From NCBI RefSeq assembly GCF_029873635.1, contig NC_080423.1:93663691-93727690 (forward strand): a stretch of 64,000 nt of DNA. The letters run 5' to 3'. A program made the position numbers and the translations under genes. Below the pieces are notes generated by a model that saw only the letters and a list, made by a program, of their open reading frames with translations, did no database searches and had not been told where the DNA came from. This document shows, in pieces, positions 11,634 to 22,987 of this stretch. Numbering within the stretch: the stretch's first letter is position 1; every line of letters starts with the position of its first letter. Source of the stretch: Malania oleifera. Lineage: Eukaryota; Streptophyta; Magnoliopsida; Santalales; Ximeniaceae.

Positions 11634-14600
11634 ATGAGTTTTTACAATATGTATTGTAGTGTGGATTGTCCTGAAGATTTGATCGATTCTAAGATGTCTA
11701 TTGAAGAAGTTTATTTAGCTAACAGTGCTACAATACACACAATTCTTCGAAATAGGAAATATTTCCATTACTTGAATATCTCTTCAACAAATGTTAATAC
11801 AATATATGACTCTACAAATTTGATTGAAAGCTCCGGAAGAGCTAATATAAGTTACTCAATGGTACTTTATTACAAATTGATAAAACTTTATATTTCAGCA
11901 GATCTAAAAGAAATCTGTTAAACTTTAAAGATTTAAGACTCAATGGATATCACATTGAAACTACAAATGAAGACAGTAAAGAATTCCTTTATATTACTTC
12001 TATTGTTTCTGAGAATAAATAAATTTTAGAAAAACCACCAGCTTTATCTTCTACATTGTATTATACACAGATTAAAGTAGTTGAATCATATCCTACACTA
12101 GAAGTGTAATGATCCAAAGTTATTTATACTTTGACATGATTGTCTTGGACATCCTGAAGATGTAATGATGTGAAAAATCATTGAGAATTCACATGGTCAT
12201 CCACTAAAGAACCAGAAGATTCTTTTATCAAGTGATTTCATGTGAATAACTTGCTTTCAAAGGAAATTAATTGTCAAACCATTTATTTCAAAGGTAAGTA
12301 CTGAATCTCCTAATTTCTTACAAATAATTCATGGTAATATATGCAGACCAATACATCCACCATATGGATGCATCTACTAGATGGTCACATGTTTCACTAC
12401 TTTCTACTCGTAATATTGTATTTTCTAAACTTCTTTCTCAACTGATTAGATTACGAGCTCATTTTCGCGATTATCCAATTAAATCAATTCGTTTGGACAA
12501 TTCTGGTGAATTTACATCCCAAACTTTTAATAACTATTGCATGTCACTTGGAATAGATGTTGAACATCTCATTACTCATACCCATACACAAATGGTTTAG
12601 CTGAATCTTTTATTAAGAGATTTCAACTCATTGTTAGACCTATGTTTATGAGAACCAAATTTTCTTTATCTATTTAGGGACATGCTATTCTTCATGCTGT
12701 ATATTTAGTTCGTATAAGGCCAACTGTTTACAATAAACTTTCACCCATGCAATTAGTTTTTGGGCAACAACCTGATATTTCTTATTTAAGAACATTTGAT
12801 TCTGTGGTATATGTTCCTATTGCTCCTCCTCAAATAATTAAAATGGGCCCTCAACATAAACTTGGTATCTATGTTAGTTTTGATTCCTCTTCTATTATCA
12901 AATGTTTTGAACATTTAATAGGTGATTTGTTTAAAGTACGGTTTCAAGATTGTCATTTTGATGAAACGGTATTCCCTACATTAAGGGGAGCAAAATCAAT
13001 GCCTGAAGCACAACATGAAATCACATGGAATGTTATAAGTTTATCTCATTTAAATTCTCACACAAATCAAAGTAATCAGTTACCAGATTCTTTTGCATAT
13101 ACAAAGGTCATACTAAAATCTCATATACTTGTTGCAAATATTTTAACGCGTATTGATGTCTTTAAAGGATAACAGCTGACTAATAAACCTAAACTCCAAG
13201 TTAAGCGTGGAAGGCCTGTTGGTGCAAAATATAAAATTTCTAGAAGGAGAAAATTAAAATTTGTAAACACTCTAGAAGAGGTTACAGAGGTGGATTATCC
13301 ATTCGATATTCACAAATTTGTTTCTCCTGAAAATGAAATCCCTTATGGAACATCTTGAAGAGGAATCTCCTGAAAAGACATCCCTTGAAAAGAGACAAGC
13401 ATCTGGAAATAATAATGATATCTCAATTCATTACACAAAAGAAATGTGGGATAGAAATAAAGTTGTTGTCAACGACATATTTGCATATGTAGTAGCTACT
13501 GACATTACTAGAAGTAATGAGGATCCTGAACCTAAATATGTTAATGAATGTCGATATAGAAGTGATTGGCCAAAATGGAAAGAGGCTATCACAGTAGAAT
13601 TAAACTCTCTATTAAAAAGAGAAGTTTTGGACCTATAATTCAGACACCAAAAGATGTCCAACTCCTTAGATACAAATGGGTATTTGTGCGCAAGCGAAAT
13701 GAAAATAATGAAAATACTCGATGTAAAGCAAGGCTTGTGGCACAAGGTTTCTCACAGAAATCCAGAATTGATTATGAGGAGACATATTCTCCTATAATGG
13801 ATGAAATTACTTTCATATTCTTAATTGAGCTAGCAGTCGTTGAACGACTGAGCATGCGTCTTATGGACGTAGTAAAAACATATTTATATGAACTGTTAAA
13901 AGTGAAATTTATATGAAAATCCCTGAAGAATATAAATTGCTTGAAGCAAAACCCAAAAATTTATATTCAATTAAACTCCAACGTTCTTTATATGATTAAA
14001 GCAATCTGAGCGCATGTGGTGCAATCGATTAAGTGAGTACCTTGTGGAAGAAGGATTCATAAATGATATAATTTGTCCATGCATTTTTATTAAAAGAACA
14101 GAATCCGGATTTGCCATAATTGCTGTTTATATTGATGATTTAAATTTAGTTGGGGCTCCTGAAGTGCTCACTAAAGCTATTAATTATTTAATGACAGAAT
14201 TTGAAATAAAAGATTTAGGAAAGACAAAATATTGTCTTGGCCTACAGACTGAACATGTGAATGTCTTGGCCTACAGACTGAACATGTGAATGACGAAATT
14301 CTTATTCATCAATCTAAATATACCGAAAAGATATTAAGACAATTATATCTGGACAAAGTTCATCCTTTGGGATCTACAATGATCGTGTGATCACTTGATG
14401 TTAAGAAGGATCCATTTCAACCTCATGACGAGGGATAGGAATTATTTGGTCTTGAAGTACCATATTTAAGTGCTATCGGCTCTTTGAAGTATTTGGCCAT
14501 TTGTACAAGACTCGACATTGCATTTTTTGTAAATATGCTAGCAAGATATATCTCTATTCCTACTCGACGACATTGGAATGGAATAAACACATTCTACGTT

Positions 14601-15130
14601 ATTTGAGAGGTACATTTGATTTGGGTCTATTATATTCATTTGATTCTAAGTTTCAACTAGTAGGAAATGTAGATGCTGGATATCCATCTGACCTCACAAT
14701 GCCAAATCTCAAATTGGATATATATTTCTTTACGAAAAAACTGCTATATCTTGGAAAAAAATAAAGCAGACGGTTACAGTAACATCTTTCAGTCATTCTG
14801 AAATACTAACTATCCATGAAACTGGTAGGAAATGCGTGTTACTCAAATAAATGAGTTCTCATATCAAAACAAATTACAGTCTTCAATCAATCAAGGGTAT
14901 TCCAATAGTTTTATATGAAGACAACGTTGGATGTATAGCTCAACTAAGAGGAGGATACATAAAGGGTGATAGAATGAAGCATATCTCTCCAAAACTTTTC
15001 TATATACATGAATTCCAGAAGAATGATGATATAAATGTTTAGTAGATCCGATCAAGTAATAATCTAGCAGATTTGTTCACCAAAGTTTTTCCTACTACAA
15101 AATTCAAAAAATTGGTTCGTTTCATCATAA
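11634..15130 (+). pseudogene. Ty1/copia Pol: protease, integrase, reverse transcriptase, RNase H
   Basis: The domain order PR-IN-RT-RH marks Ty1/copia. The protease site (near 11727) reads NSATIHTIL where active copies have DSATTHTIL, so the catalytic Asp is lost. The integrase covers about 12130-13000 (DASTRWSHVSLLSTRN, RLDNSGEFTSQTFNNYC) and is frameshifted before the glutamate motif NGLAESFIKR at about 12590. The reverse transcriptase (13540-14300) has KWVFVRKR, KARLVAQGFSQ and YIDDLNLVG. A 29-bp tandem duplication (14233-14290) shifts the frame. RNase H ends near 15050 (YEDNVGCIAQLRGGYIKGDR), with a frameshifted tail to about 15130. Confidence 0.88.
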
Positions 15131-15180
15131 TGAGACATCTTAAAAATTTTAGCAGAAGGAGTTAGCATATGGGTGACATC

Positions 15181-15490
15181 CAAGGAGAAGTATTATGAAA
15201 AGTATAAAAATTAATGACTATCACCCCTTCATTTTTCATTACCATAAATTATGGGCCTCTTTATTTTTACCATCATAAATTCTGTACTATCCTTATTACC
15301 TATAAAATGACCATCTCTCCCTCTCATTTTGAGATACACACATAGAGCTTTAAGGGGGTAGAAAAATAAAAAGGATGTGAGAAGAAAGAAAGAGAGATAT
15401 TATATCCTATTTGCCCGTAAAATAGGCATAACCCAATCACATAAAAATTTATGTCTATTTTCTATTTATTTTTCTACATCTTTTACCATA
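15181..15490 (+). mobile_element. Copia polypurine tract and 3' LTR
   Basis: CAAGGAGAAG (15181-15190) is the polypurine tract; the LTR starts TATTATGAAA at 15191 (ancestral TGTTATG inferred) and ends near TTTTACCATA (15490). It holds a TATAAAA box near 15301. At about 300 bp it has the short length common among plant copia LTRs. No 5' LTR is seen between 10040 and 10533, so the 5' part probably lies left of the window, separated by the insertion of element A. The right boundary is uncertain by some 10 bp. Confidence 0.6.
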
Positions 15491-15712
15491 GGTGATAAGT
15501 ATTCAAATCACTTTTAATTTTAAATGTTTCCAAACAGTCAGGTATTTTATGGGCAATGTTGTAATTTACACAAAGCCCCAACCAAAAGAGCAAACAGGCA
15601 AAGCACGGGCAGGCGATTAGGCGCGCAGCGAAGAGATCGAGATCGACCTTTGCGAAAGTGGAAGAAGACAATAAGAGTGCAGGGGGAGCGTGCAGTAATC
15701 GAAGAAGAGAAG

Positions 15713-16017
15713 ATGACGATGATCTGGTTGGAGGCGATGCTTCCTCTGGGAATCATCGCAGGAATGCTGTGCGTGATGGGAAATGCTCAGTATTACATCC
15801 ACAAGGCCGCTCATGGCCGGGTACTCTCCTGTTCTCTCCCCTCTTCCAAGTTTCATCTTCTCCAGATCCTTCGTCTTGGTTCGTGCAATTGATTTCTTCC
15901 ATATGTTTTCCATATTCGCAGCCGAAGCATATCGGAAGCGACATGTGGGACGTGGCCATGGAAAGAAGAGACAAGAAGATCATGGAGATTCTCACCGCTG
16001 ATGCTTCTCAAAATTAG
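15713..16017 (+). CDS. NDUFA1: Complex I subunit NDUFA1 (MWFE), two exons
   Basis: Joined exons 15713-15820 and 15922-16017 give a 67-residue protein. Exon 1 ends in GNAQYYIHKAAHGR and exon 2 begins PKHIGSDMWDVAMERRD, both hallmarks of the plant MWFE family (usual length about 65). The 101-nt intron starts GTACTC and ends TTCGCAG. Residues 5-24 form one hydrophobic segment that doubles as membrane anchor and uncleaved import signal. The protein is a small accessory subunit of NADH:ubiquinone oxidoreductase in the mitochondrial inner membrane. Two close ATGs (15713, 15719) could both start it. The start lies about 220 bp after the copia LTR. Frame, motifs and splice signals are all intact. Confidence 0.93.
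15821..15921 (+). other. Intron of the NDUFA1 gene
   Basis: The 101-nt phase-0 intron begins with GT after CGG and ends with AG before CCG. Removing it joins HGR to PKHIG exactly as in the family. Retention would give a frame ending at 15892, about 24 residues into the intron. Confidence 0.9.
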
Positions 16018-17438
16018 TCTTATCTAGCGTACCGATTCCTCTTACCTGTCCTTTTTCTCCCCAAATTCTATACTTCATTTTACTTGGGAATGCCTCTATT
16101 GAAACTCTTGAGTTTTGTTAGCAGTGTAAATTGATTGCTTTCCTTCGGCACTTAGGGCTTCTGCAGTATGTTTGATTTGATTTGTTCCACTTTTGTTTCG
16201 TGTTATGATATTTTAGTCATTTATTTACGTGAGGCAGAACTTAGAATTTGTGATGGAATTACAGAGAAAACACTTTAGGTTCCTATATATATATGTGGCT
16301 TGCTATAGCTCCGTGCCCTTTTAGGTGCAGAATTGTGGATTGAACTGGTCAGTTTGTTATACAAGACTACAAGAGTAAGAAGAAATGTTTTTGAAGAAAA
16401 CTAAATGAAAATTCCCCATAAAAAAGGATACAAGTGAAAGCTAATGACTTTAGAAATTTTGATTATTTGTTGTAGTTAGGCTGTAAACAAGCTGACCTGA
16501 GTGGAGCTTTAACATGACCAAGCTCGTCTCGGTAACCTGAAGGCTTGGCTTAGGCTTGGATCAGAGTGAGCTAAAAAATTTAGGTTTGAGCTCGGCTAAG
16601 AAATTAAAGTACAATCTCGGGTTTGAGCTCCGGTTTGGTTCATTTCTCCGTCCCACACTATTTTCCTAGTACGACTCAATTTTTAACCATTTAGGAAAAA
16701 AATTAATCTTTTATAACTAATAATTATTAATAATTAAAGTATAATCGGGGCATAAATCAGTGTAAAGTGGACTTTAAGAGCAAGCTGATTCTACTAGGAT
16801 AGATGAAGCTCAAGCCCGCGGCCTACTGACATAGCCATTCAATAGTGTAAGGTGGCATCATATAAGGAGGAGTGGGCTCTCAAATTTTAGATGAAGCCAA
16901 TGTGGGACAAATGCAAGTGACCGTGTATATAGTGCTTAGATTGAACTGAATGAAGTTTCATTGGCTTTTCTTCAGCGATGCACTTTGATTGATGGGGAAG
17001 AAAACTTTTGAAAAACATGAACATTAGCAAATCAAAGAAATAGAGGCACTGCATGGTTATCTTTCATAGGAAAATTGATCATAGAATAGGAAAGAAGGGA
17101 GAGAGAGAGAAAGCTAAGGTTGTGAATTCAAAGCATGGTGTTTGGATGAACTTATGCAGTTTCAAGATTCTTTGGTGATGTGGTCACTTAAGTGTGGAGG
17201 TAATTTGATTTGTAAAGTTGAATACAGTCAACCGGAGGTTATTCATTCCCCAAAGGAACTTAAGATTGGATGTTATTCCTATTAATCAATGTCTCCATAA
17301 CTTTAAGAGGTAACACAAACAAGGAAGAAGTTTTGGTTTCGGTGTTACTAGCACTAAAAATGGAGTTTTGGAAAGCATCTCATCTCCTCAAATTCTCATC
17401 TAGGAGACTCTGCAATCTTTGATACTACCCCCATGCTT
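16018..17438. other. Downstream and intergenic DNA, MITE-like fragment
   Basis: No further gene was recognised. The first few hundred bases are presumably the 3' untranslated region of the NDUFA1 gene. Bases 16475-16640 begin TAGGCTGTAAACAAGC and are rich in GCTCG words, a pattern common to plant MITE-like repeats. The rest is AT-rich with a short GA run near 17100. Confidence 0.5.
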
Positions 17439-19060
17439 ACAACAACAATAACAATAAGCCTCAAGTCCTACTAGGTGGGGTCAGCTGCATGAATCCTTCC
17501 ACCAATTCACCCGATCAAGAACATTTTCCTCTATCAGATTAAGAGCTACTAAATTCTTCCTCATCACCTTATTCCAAGTCATTTTATACTTATCCCTACC
17601 ACTTTTTATGCCAGAAACAGTAACTAACTCACTCCTCATAGGTGCTCTTCTAGGCCTATGTTTCAAACCCTGAAACCATTTAAGTCGCCCCTCCCTTATC
17701 TTGTCTTCAGTTGGTGCTATGCCTAAATTATAGATGTATGCCCATTTCTTACTTTATTTTTTAATATTATACCACTCATCCATCTCAACATTTGTATTTT
17801 AGCAACTTTTTATTTTTGTACATGTTGTTTCTTAGTTGCCTAACATTTTGAATCATAAAGCATAGCTAGCCTTATAGCTGTCTTATAAAACATTCTTTTT
17901 ACTTTTGAGGATATTCTACGATCATGCAACACATATGATGCACTCCATTTTATCCAACCTCTTTTAATTTTATGTACTACAGTCCCGTCTGCTTGCTTAA
18001 TAGATCCAAGATATTTAAATCTATTAGTGCTATAAATCTCTTGATTATCAAGTTTAATCTTGTCTTCACTGCTACTCCTTATGTTATTGAAATACATTTC
18101 AATATTCTGTCTTATTCCTACGTATCCTATACCCTTTAGACTCTAAGGTAACTCTCAGAAGTTCTAGCTTAGATTCTACTCCACTCCAACTATCTTCAAT
18201 CAACACGATATCATTTGCAAACAACATACACCAAGGGATCTCATTTGGATATTTCTAGTAAGTTCATCAATCACTAAAGTAAAAAGGTAAGGACTCAAAG
18301 AAGAACCTTGATGTACAGTTGTTGTGATTGAAAAATCTCTAAATTACGCTCCTACAGTCCTAATGCTAGTCACCGCTCTATGATACATATCCTTAATGAC
18401 CTCAGTATATTTACTACATATCCCCTTATTTTATAAGACCCACCAAAGAACTTCCCTAGGTACTCCATCATATGCTTTTTCTAGGTCAATAAAAACCATA
18501 TGCAAGTTTCTCTTCTTTTCCCTAAAATTTCCATTCAACTTTTTAAAAGATAAATAGCTTTTGTTGTTGATCTCCCAGTCATAAATCCAAATAGATTTTT
18601 TGAAATCCTCCTTTCTTGTCTTATTCTACGTTCAATTTCCCTTTCCTGTAATTTCATTGTATGACTCATAGTCTTAATTCCACGATAATTATTACAGTTT
18701 TGAATATCATATTTTTTTTTTGTATAAAGACACTAACGTACTTTTGCTCCATACTCCTAGCATTTTCTTTATTTTTATAATAGTGTTGAATAGATTAATT
18801 AACCAAATATTTCTGTTATCCCTTAAACATTCCAAACTTCAATTGGTATTTTATTGGGTCCAGTAGATTTCCCACTTCTCAGTTTTTTAATATCATCGTA
18901 ACTTCAAAGACTCTAATTTTGCGAATAAATATCTTATTTTTAGTCTTCTCCTCATTTGTCACTTCCAAGTTTAATATTTCATTTTGGTTTTTATTAAACA
19001 ACTTATCAAAGTATCTTCGCCACCTCTCTTTTATGTCTTGAGATTCAAAATTGGAATATC
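17439..19060 (-). mobile_element. RTE-type LINE, 5'-truncated relic
   Basis: The minus strand encodes the C-terminal half of an RTE reverse transcriptase. At 18097-17840 it reads KLDNQEIYSTNRFKYLGS, IKRGWIKWSAS and RRISSKVKRMFYKTAIR, matching the family pattern FRYLGS...W..W...K.KFYRTAIRP. At 17666-17481 it ends with the MTWNKVMRKNLVALNL tail. The 3' end (plus 17439-17460) is a TTG-rich tail typical of RTE elements. Upstream frames near 18840-19020 still show FDKLFNKNQNEILNLEV. Many stops; the 5' end is missing. Confidence 0.8.
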
Positions 19061-20320
19061 TACTGGTATGCTTTGAAGGACGAATGCATTGCCGATGTGC
19101 AGCCAGTATGGTGTCCGTGATACAAACGCATCGCTAGTGTGCAAGTGTGCCGAGGGGTTCTGGCAGGTGAATCCTGTGGCATGATGTTGTGAGATGGGTC
19201 CAACAGGTGTTCAGAAGACAGAACTGGATTGCTGTAGTATTGGGCTTTTGTCAATGAGGGATGCGATGTTGCCAGAGACTTTGAGCTAGTTTGACATAAG
19301 CATGAGTCTCACACAGTTCGCCATGGCTGCACTAGAGAGCTTTCTCCATTGTCCCCCATTGTTTAGGAATAAGGAAATAACCCTCATCCTTGTTTAAAAA
19401 AGACTTTCACCCCCTGGTTTAATTGAAATTTTAAATAAATTAATAACTTATTTAAACAAGCCCATCACCGTTAAGTTCAATTTAAGCTTACTAAATGAGT
19501 TAATGTCTCACCAAGCCTAACCCAGCTGCTCACAAGCCAAAACGAACCAAACCATCTGTGTTATAGCTCGGCTCATTTAGTAAATGATCTTGGAAATTGG
19601 GCTTGGGAATTAATCATTTATATAATGAATGAGCGAAACAAGCTCTTATTGAGCCGAGCTCCCAACCCTCTCACATGCGGCTTGGTTTGTTTGGAGCCCT
19701 AGTTCACTGAGTTTGAAAGTTTGTTGAGAAAATCATGCTTTAAAATTTGGCAACAAAATGGAGACAATAAGGACTTGAAAATTGTGAACACTACAAAAAA
19801 GACAAAGATAACATGAATATAAACTTGGACATATATGTAAAAGTACATTTCAAAGCTAGAATGCATGTGGGGATCCATTTTGTCTTGCTTTGAAAACTCA
19901 TCCTTAAAAAACTTACACTTTATATTATCACATTGCTTTTACAGCCAACCTGCAAGGCGCAACAAGCTTGTGAAATTCCACAACTGAGTCAAAAGTGTGG
20001 CATCCATAGACTATGCTGCATCTAAAATTTGCCTGCCTTGAGCAAAAGCATTTTGATTTTAGAACACCACCTTTATGGAGAAAACTTTATGTTGGATGGC
20101 CAACACATTTGCATAATATTTGACATAATGCTTGGGGAATGTTAGGCCAAAACTCAAATGATTTAAATGCCCATTATATCATACCTCTTTGGGTTTAAGG
20201 AGCTGCCTCATTCTGAAGAACACTAGCAATGTTGGATTCTGGACAAAACTTTCTATGTTTCTTAAGCATTTGTAACATTAGAAGAAACATCACTTTGCAT
20301 GCAGACCGATTGTTTAAAAT

Positions 20321-20344
20321 GTATATATGTATATATATATATAC

Positions 20345-20382
<38 letters not shown>
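20321..20382. repeat. TA and CATA microsatellite
   Basis: A compound run of TA units around several CATA units. No coding role. Confidence 0.9.
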
Positions 20383-20385
<3 letters not shown>

Positions 20386-20583
20386 TCAAACATGAGCGCA
20401 CACATGTACACAAAGAGGGGAGAAATCTAAATGACCTTAGCACACTAGTGATCAGAATCCTTGTTTTATGCATACTATTCTTATTGATAATTGTTTTTTG
20501 TTGGGTCTTGTGCAAAGATCTGCTATTGGCCAGTTAGTCGATATTTTATATCAACATTGTGAATACTGATTTTACTGTTTAGG

Positions 20584-20754
20584 ATGACGATTTCTTTGTT
20601 TGAAGAATCGGTGGAGAGGATGAGTGGGCGGCCATGGGCAAGACGGGTATGCATATGCTGTATGTGCTGTACTGAATCTTTGGAGAATTGTTATGACTAT
20701 ATGGACAAAACAAGTGTAGCTGTGTCAATAGCAATGAACATAGGGGTTATATAG
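20584..20754 (+). other. Small open reading frame, 56 codons, unknown
   Basis: An ATG at 20584 opens a frame starting MTISLFEESVERMSGRPW and stopping at TAG 20752-20754. The bases before it (TTTACTGTTTAG/G) look like a splice acceptor, and GACGG/GTATGC at 20646 looks like a donor. The piece could thus be an exon of an untranslated tail or of a noncoding RNA rather than a peptide. No family was recognised, and a frame this short can occur by chance. Confidence 0.2.
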
Positions 20755-21149
20755 GCCCAGCTCTGAAGTAATCAAGCAGGCATCAAAACAAAAGGCCAAG
20801 GCATTTGTGGTCTTTTCATCATTATGATAGATGCAGATCATTTGTTAAAACACCAAATAAGCTTATTAGGAAAAAAATAACCATAAAATAAGGCAACTGT
20901 ATTGAATATGATAATTTGCAGGCAGCCTATTTTTTTAATGATCAGAAACTGTATGCAAGGTTGCATGGGGCAGTGAAGCAGCAAACTTGGTAAGAACTAA
21001 GAAGCTATCATGATCCCATCTGGCTCAAATTACCTCGTTACACTATTCCTTCTCTGTGGGAAGGCCTTTCAAGTGTTTTCTTTTTTAATGAACATTAATG
21101 TGTTCCAACCATCCTACAATGGTTTCTTTAGAGTTTTCTCTTAGCAGAT

Positions 21150-22780
21150 TATTTTTTTTGGATTAGAAAATAAATATTATTGGAAGGAAGGAGCAATTAC
21201 AACAAATTAGAGGACAGGCAGCCCTCCTGAAGTACAGAAAAAAAAGAAATGAACTAAATAATAAAAGATACAGTTAAAAGAACAAAGCCCTGTAGTCTCA
21301 CTGCATTCCAGGAAACAAGCCAAAGGCAGAGCACCATAAAGAAGCCAAAAGAAGAACTCTACTCCGCACCAAATTTGAATCCTTTACAGTTCCCTTGGAA
21401 ATTCTAAATTACATTCCAATCATATGCACCACATAACAGCAAAAATGCTTTGGCACCTCTTAAAGCATTTTTGCTTCCTTACGACCTCCAAACCCCTTAA
21501 TTGTCTAAAGGACAACACCTTTCAAAGAAGGGCATACCCAATTCTCCCCAAACACACCAAAAAGCATGTATCAAATTCCCCAAGAAAAAGGAAAAAGCAA
21601 AACTAACGTGCATTTGTTTAGTTGCTTTGGAAGCCAAGGGGTACATATTTGGAAATGAAGCTCTCTAGGTCTTATAACCTGAAGCCAATCATAGTATTGA
21701 TCCTATCAAGAATCGCAGACCAAATAAAAGTGCTTATTTTGGATGGAGTTTCAGTTTTTCAGATCATAGAGTGTAAAGAAAATTGAGGACCAACAGAATT
21801 ACTTGTAAGATGATCTAAAGAAGATGTGCAAGAAGATTCCATGGAACAAAGCCCAAACTTGAGAGTCACAATGAGAAGGACAAAGAATTTACCACCCCTA
21901 AAAGTTGAGCACACTCAGCTTTTTTCCTCTCAATCAAATTCCTCTTTTGAAATGAAAATTCCTAGAAATAGTCCCTTAGAAAACCAAGAAATTAGATGTT
22001 GGAGCATTGTGGCAATTTGAAAGATGATAAGGACATAGATGTGCAATGCAAACAAGATCTGTCCCAGTCAATGTTACCTAGAGAATGTGGAACATTCTAG
22101 TTTGTAGAATGGAAGCAGGATTGTAGTATGGAACATGCTCTAAAATGTGGGACTTTAGGGGTTTACTTATTTGGATATATTGGTGAAAAATGTGTTGTGC
22201 CATTCATATATTTCGGAGAGGATCTTGAGGTGTCTCTAAATTGAGATTTGAGAAGAGATATTCTTTTGTGAAATATATTGATAATGACAAAAAGTAGAAT
22301 TACATTCCTAGCTACTCAACCGGAATTTTAGAAATGGACAAAAAATAAAGAGGGGTACCAGAGAAACTAGCCTGGTTAAGAGTGATCAAATACCTAGAGA
22401 AAAGCACCTTCTCACCCATCCAAACGTTTAGACAGCCTCTCCACTATCAGATCCCAAAACCCAACAGACCTAGGGTTACCCCCGAAAGGAGCTCCTAAAT
22501 AAGACAATGGCCACTTAAGAATGCCACACCAATCTAAGGAAAGCTAATTCCAGAGACTGACACTACTAAATTTAATAGTAGCAATCCCACTCTTACCCAA
22601 ATTTATTTGTAAACTGGAAACCTTCTAAAAAACTGTAGAATTATGGGAGCATTCTAAGAGACTCTTTGATCATCTAAGAAAAAATAGTATCATTCTATCA
22701 TCTGCAAAGTGAAAATGAGGCACAGCCCACCCCAATCCCCTTCACATGACCTCTATCCATACCCCCAATCTATTATATTT
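21150..22780 (-). mobile_element. L1-type LINE, 5'-truncated relic
   Basis: On the minus strand, bases 22730-22300 translate across frames as the end of an L1 reverse transcriptase: a broken HFHFADD (catalytic FADD), QINLGKSG, SYLGAPFGGNPRSVGFWDLI, VERLSKRLDG and LSISKIPVE. Further down, near 21900-21650, TPSKISTFIWSAILDRINTM matches the zf-RVT region that follows RT in plant L1 elements, and near 21330 VLLLASLWCSAF matches its end. A thymine run at 21151-21158 is the poly(A) tail. All frames are broken. Confidence 0.8.
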
Positions 22781-22939
22781 TATGTTTATATCGTTTCATT
22801 TTTCTCGGATCTTCAGAGAGATTATAAGGTAGTTTTATAAAAAGGGGAAAAAATTAGTTAGCATGCACTCATATTTGCATCTTCTAGGCATATTCCTGCT
22901 ATGCTTTAAAGCTACTCTTATATCCAGCACCATAAAAGT

Positions 22940-22987
<48 letters not shown>

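Larger units (their letters stand above)
19061..21149. other. Intergenic DNA with a MITE-like fragment and TA repeat
   Basis: No recognised gene. A GCTCG-rich fragment at about 19480-19712 ends GGAGCCCTAG, roughly the inverse of the start of the repeat at 16475. A TA/CATA microsatellite covers about 20321-20382. A 56-codon open frame with exon-like edges lies at 20584-20754. Confidence 0.45.

Noticed and set aside
15524-15892. 122-codon frame covering NDUFA1 exon 1
   Set aside because: It reads through the intron; only the part from 15713 to 15820 is coding, and the upstream codons lack any similarity.
20195-20515. 106-codon minus-strand frame rich in Ile and Tyr
   Set aside because: It is a translation of the TA/CATA microsatellite with flanks.
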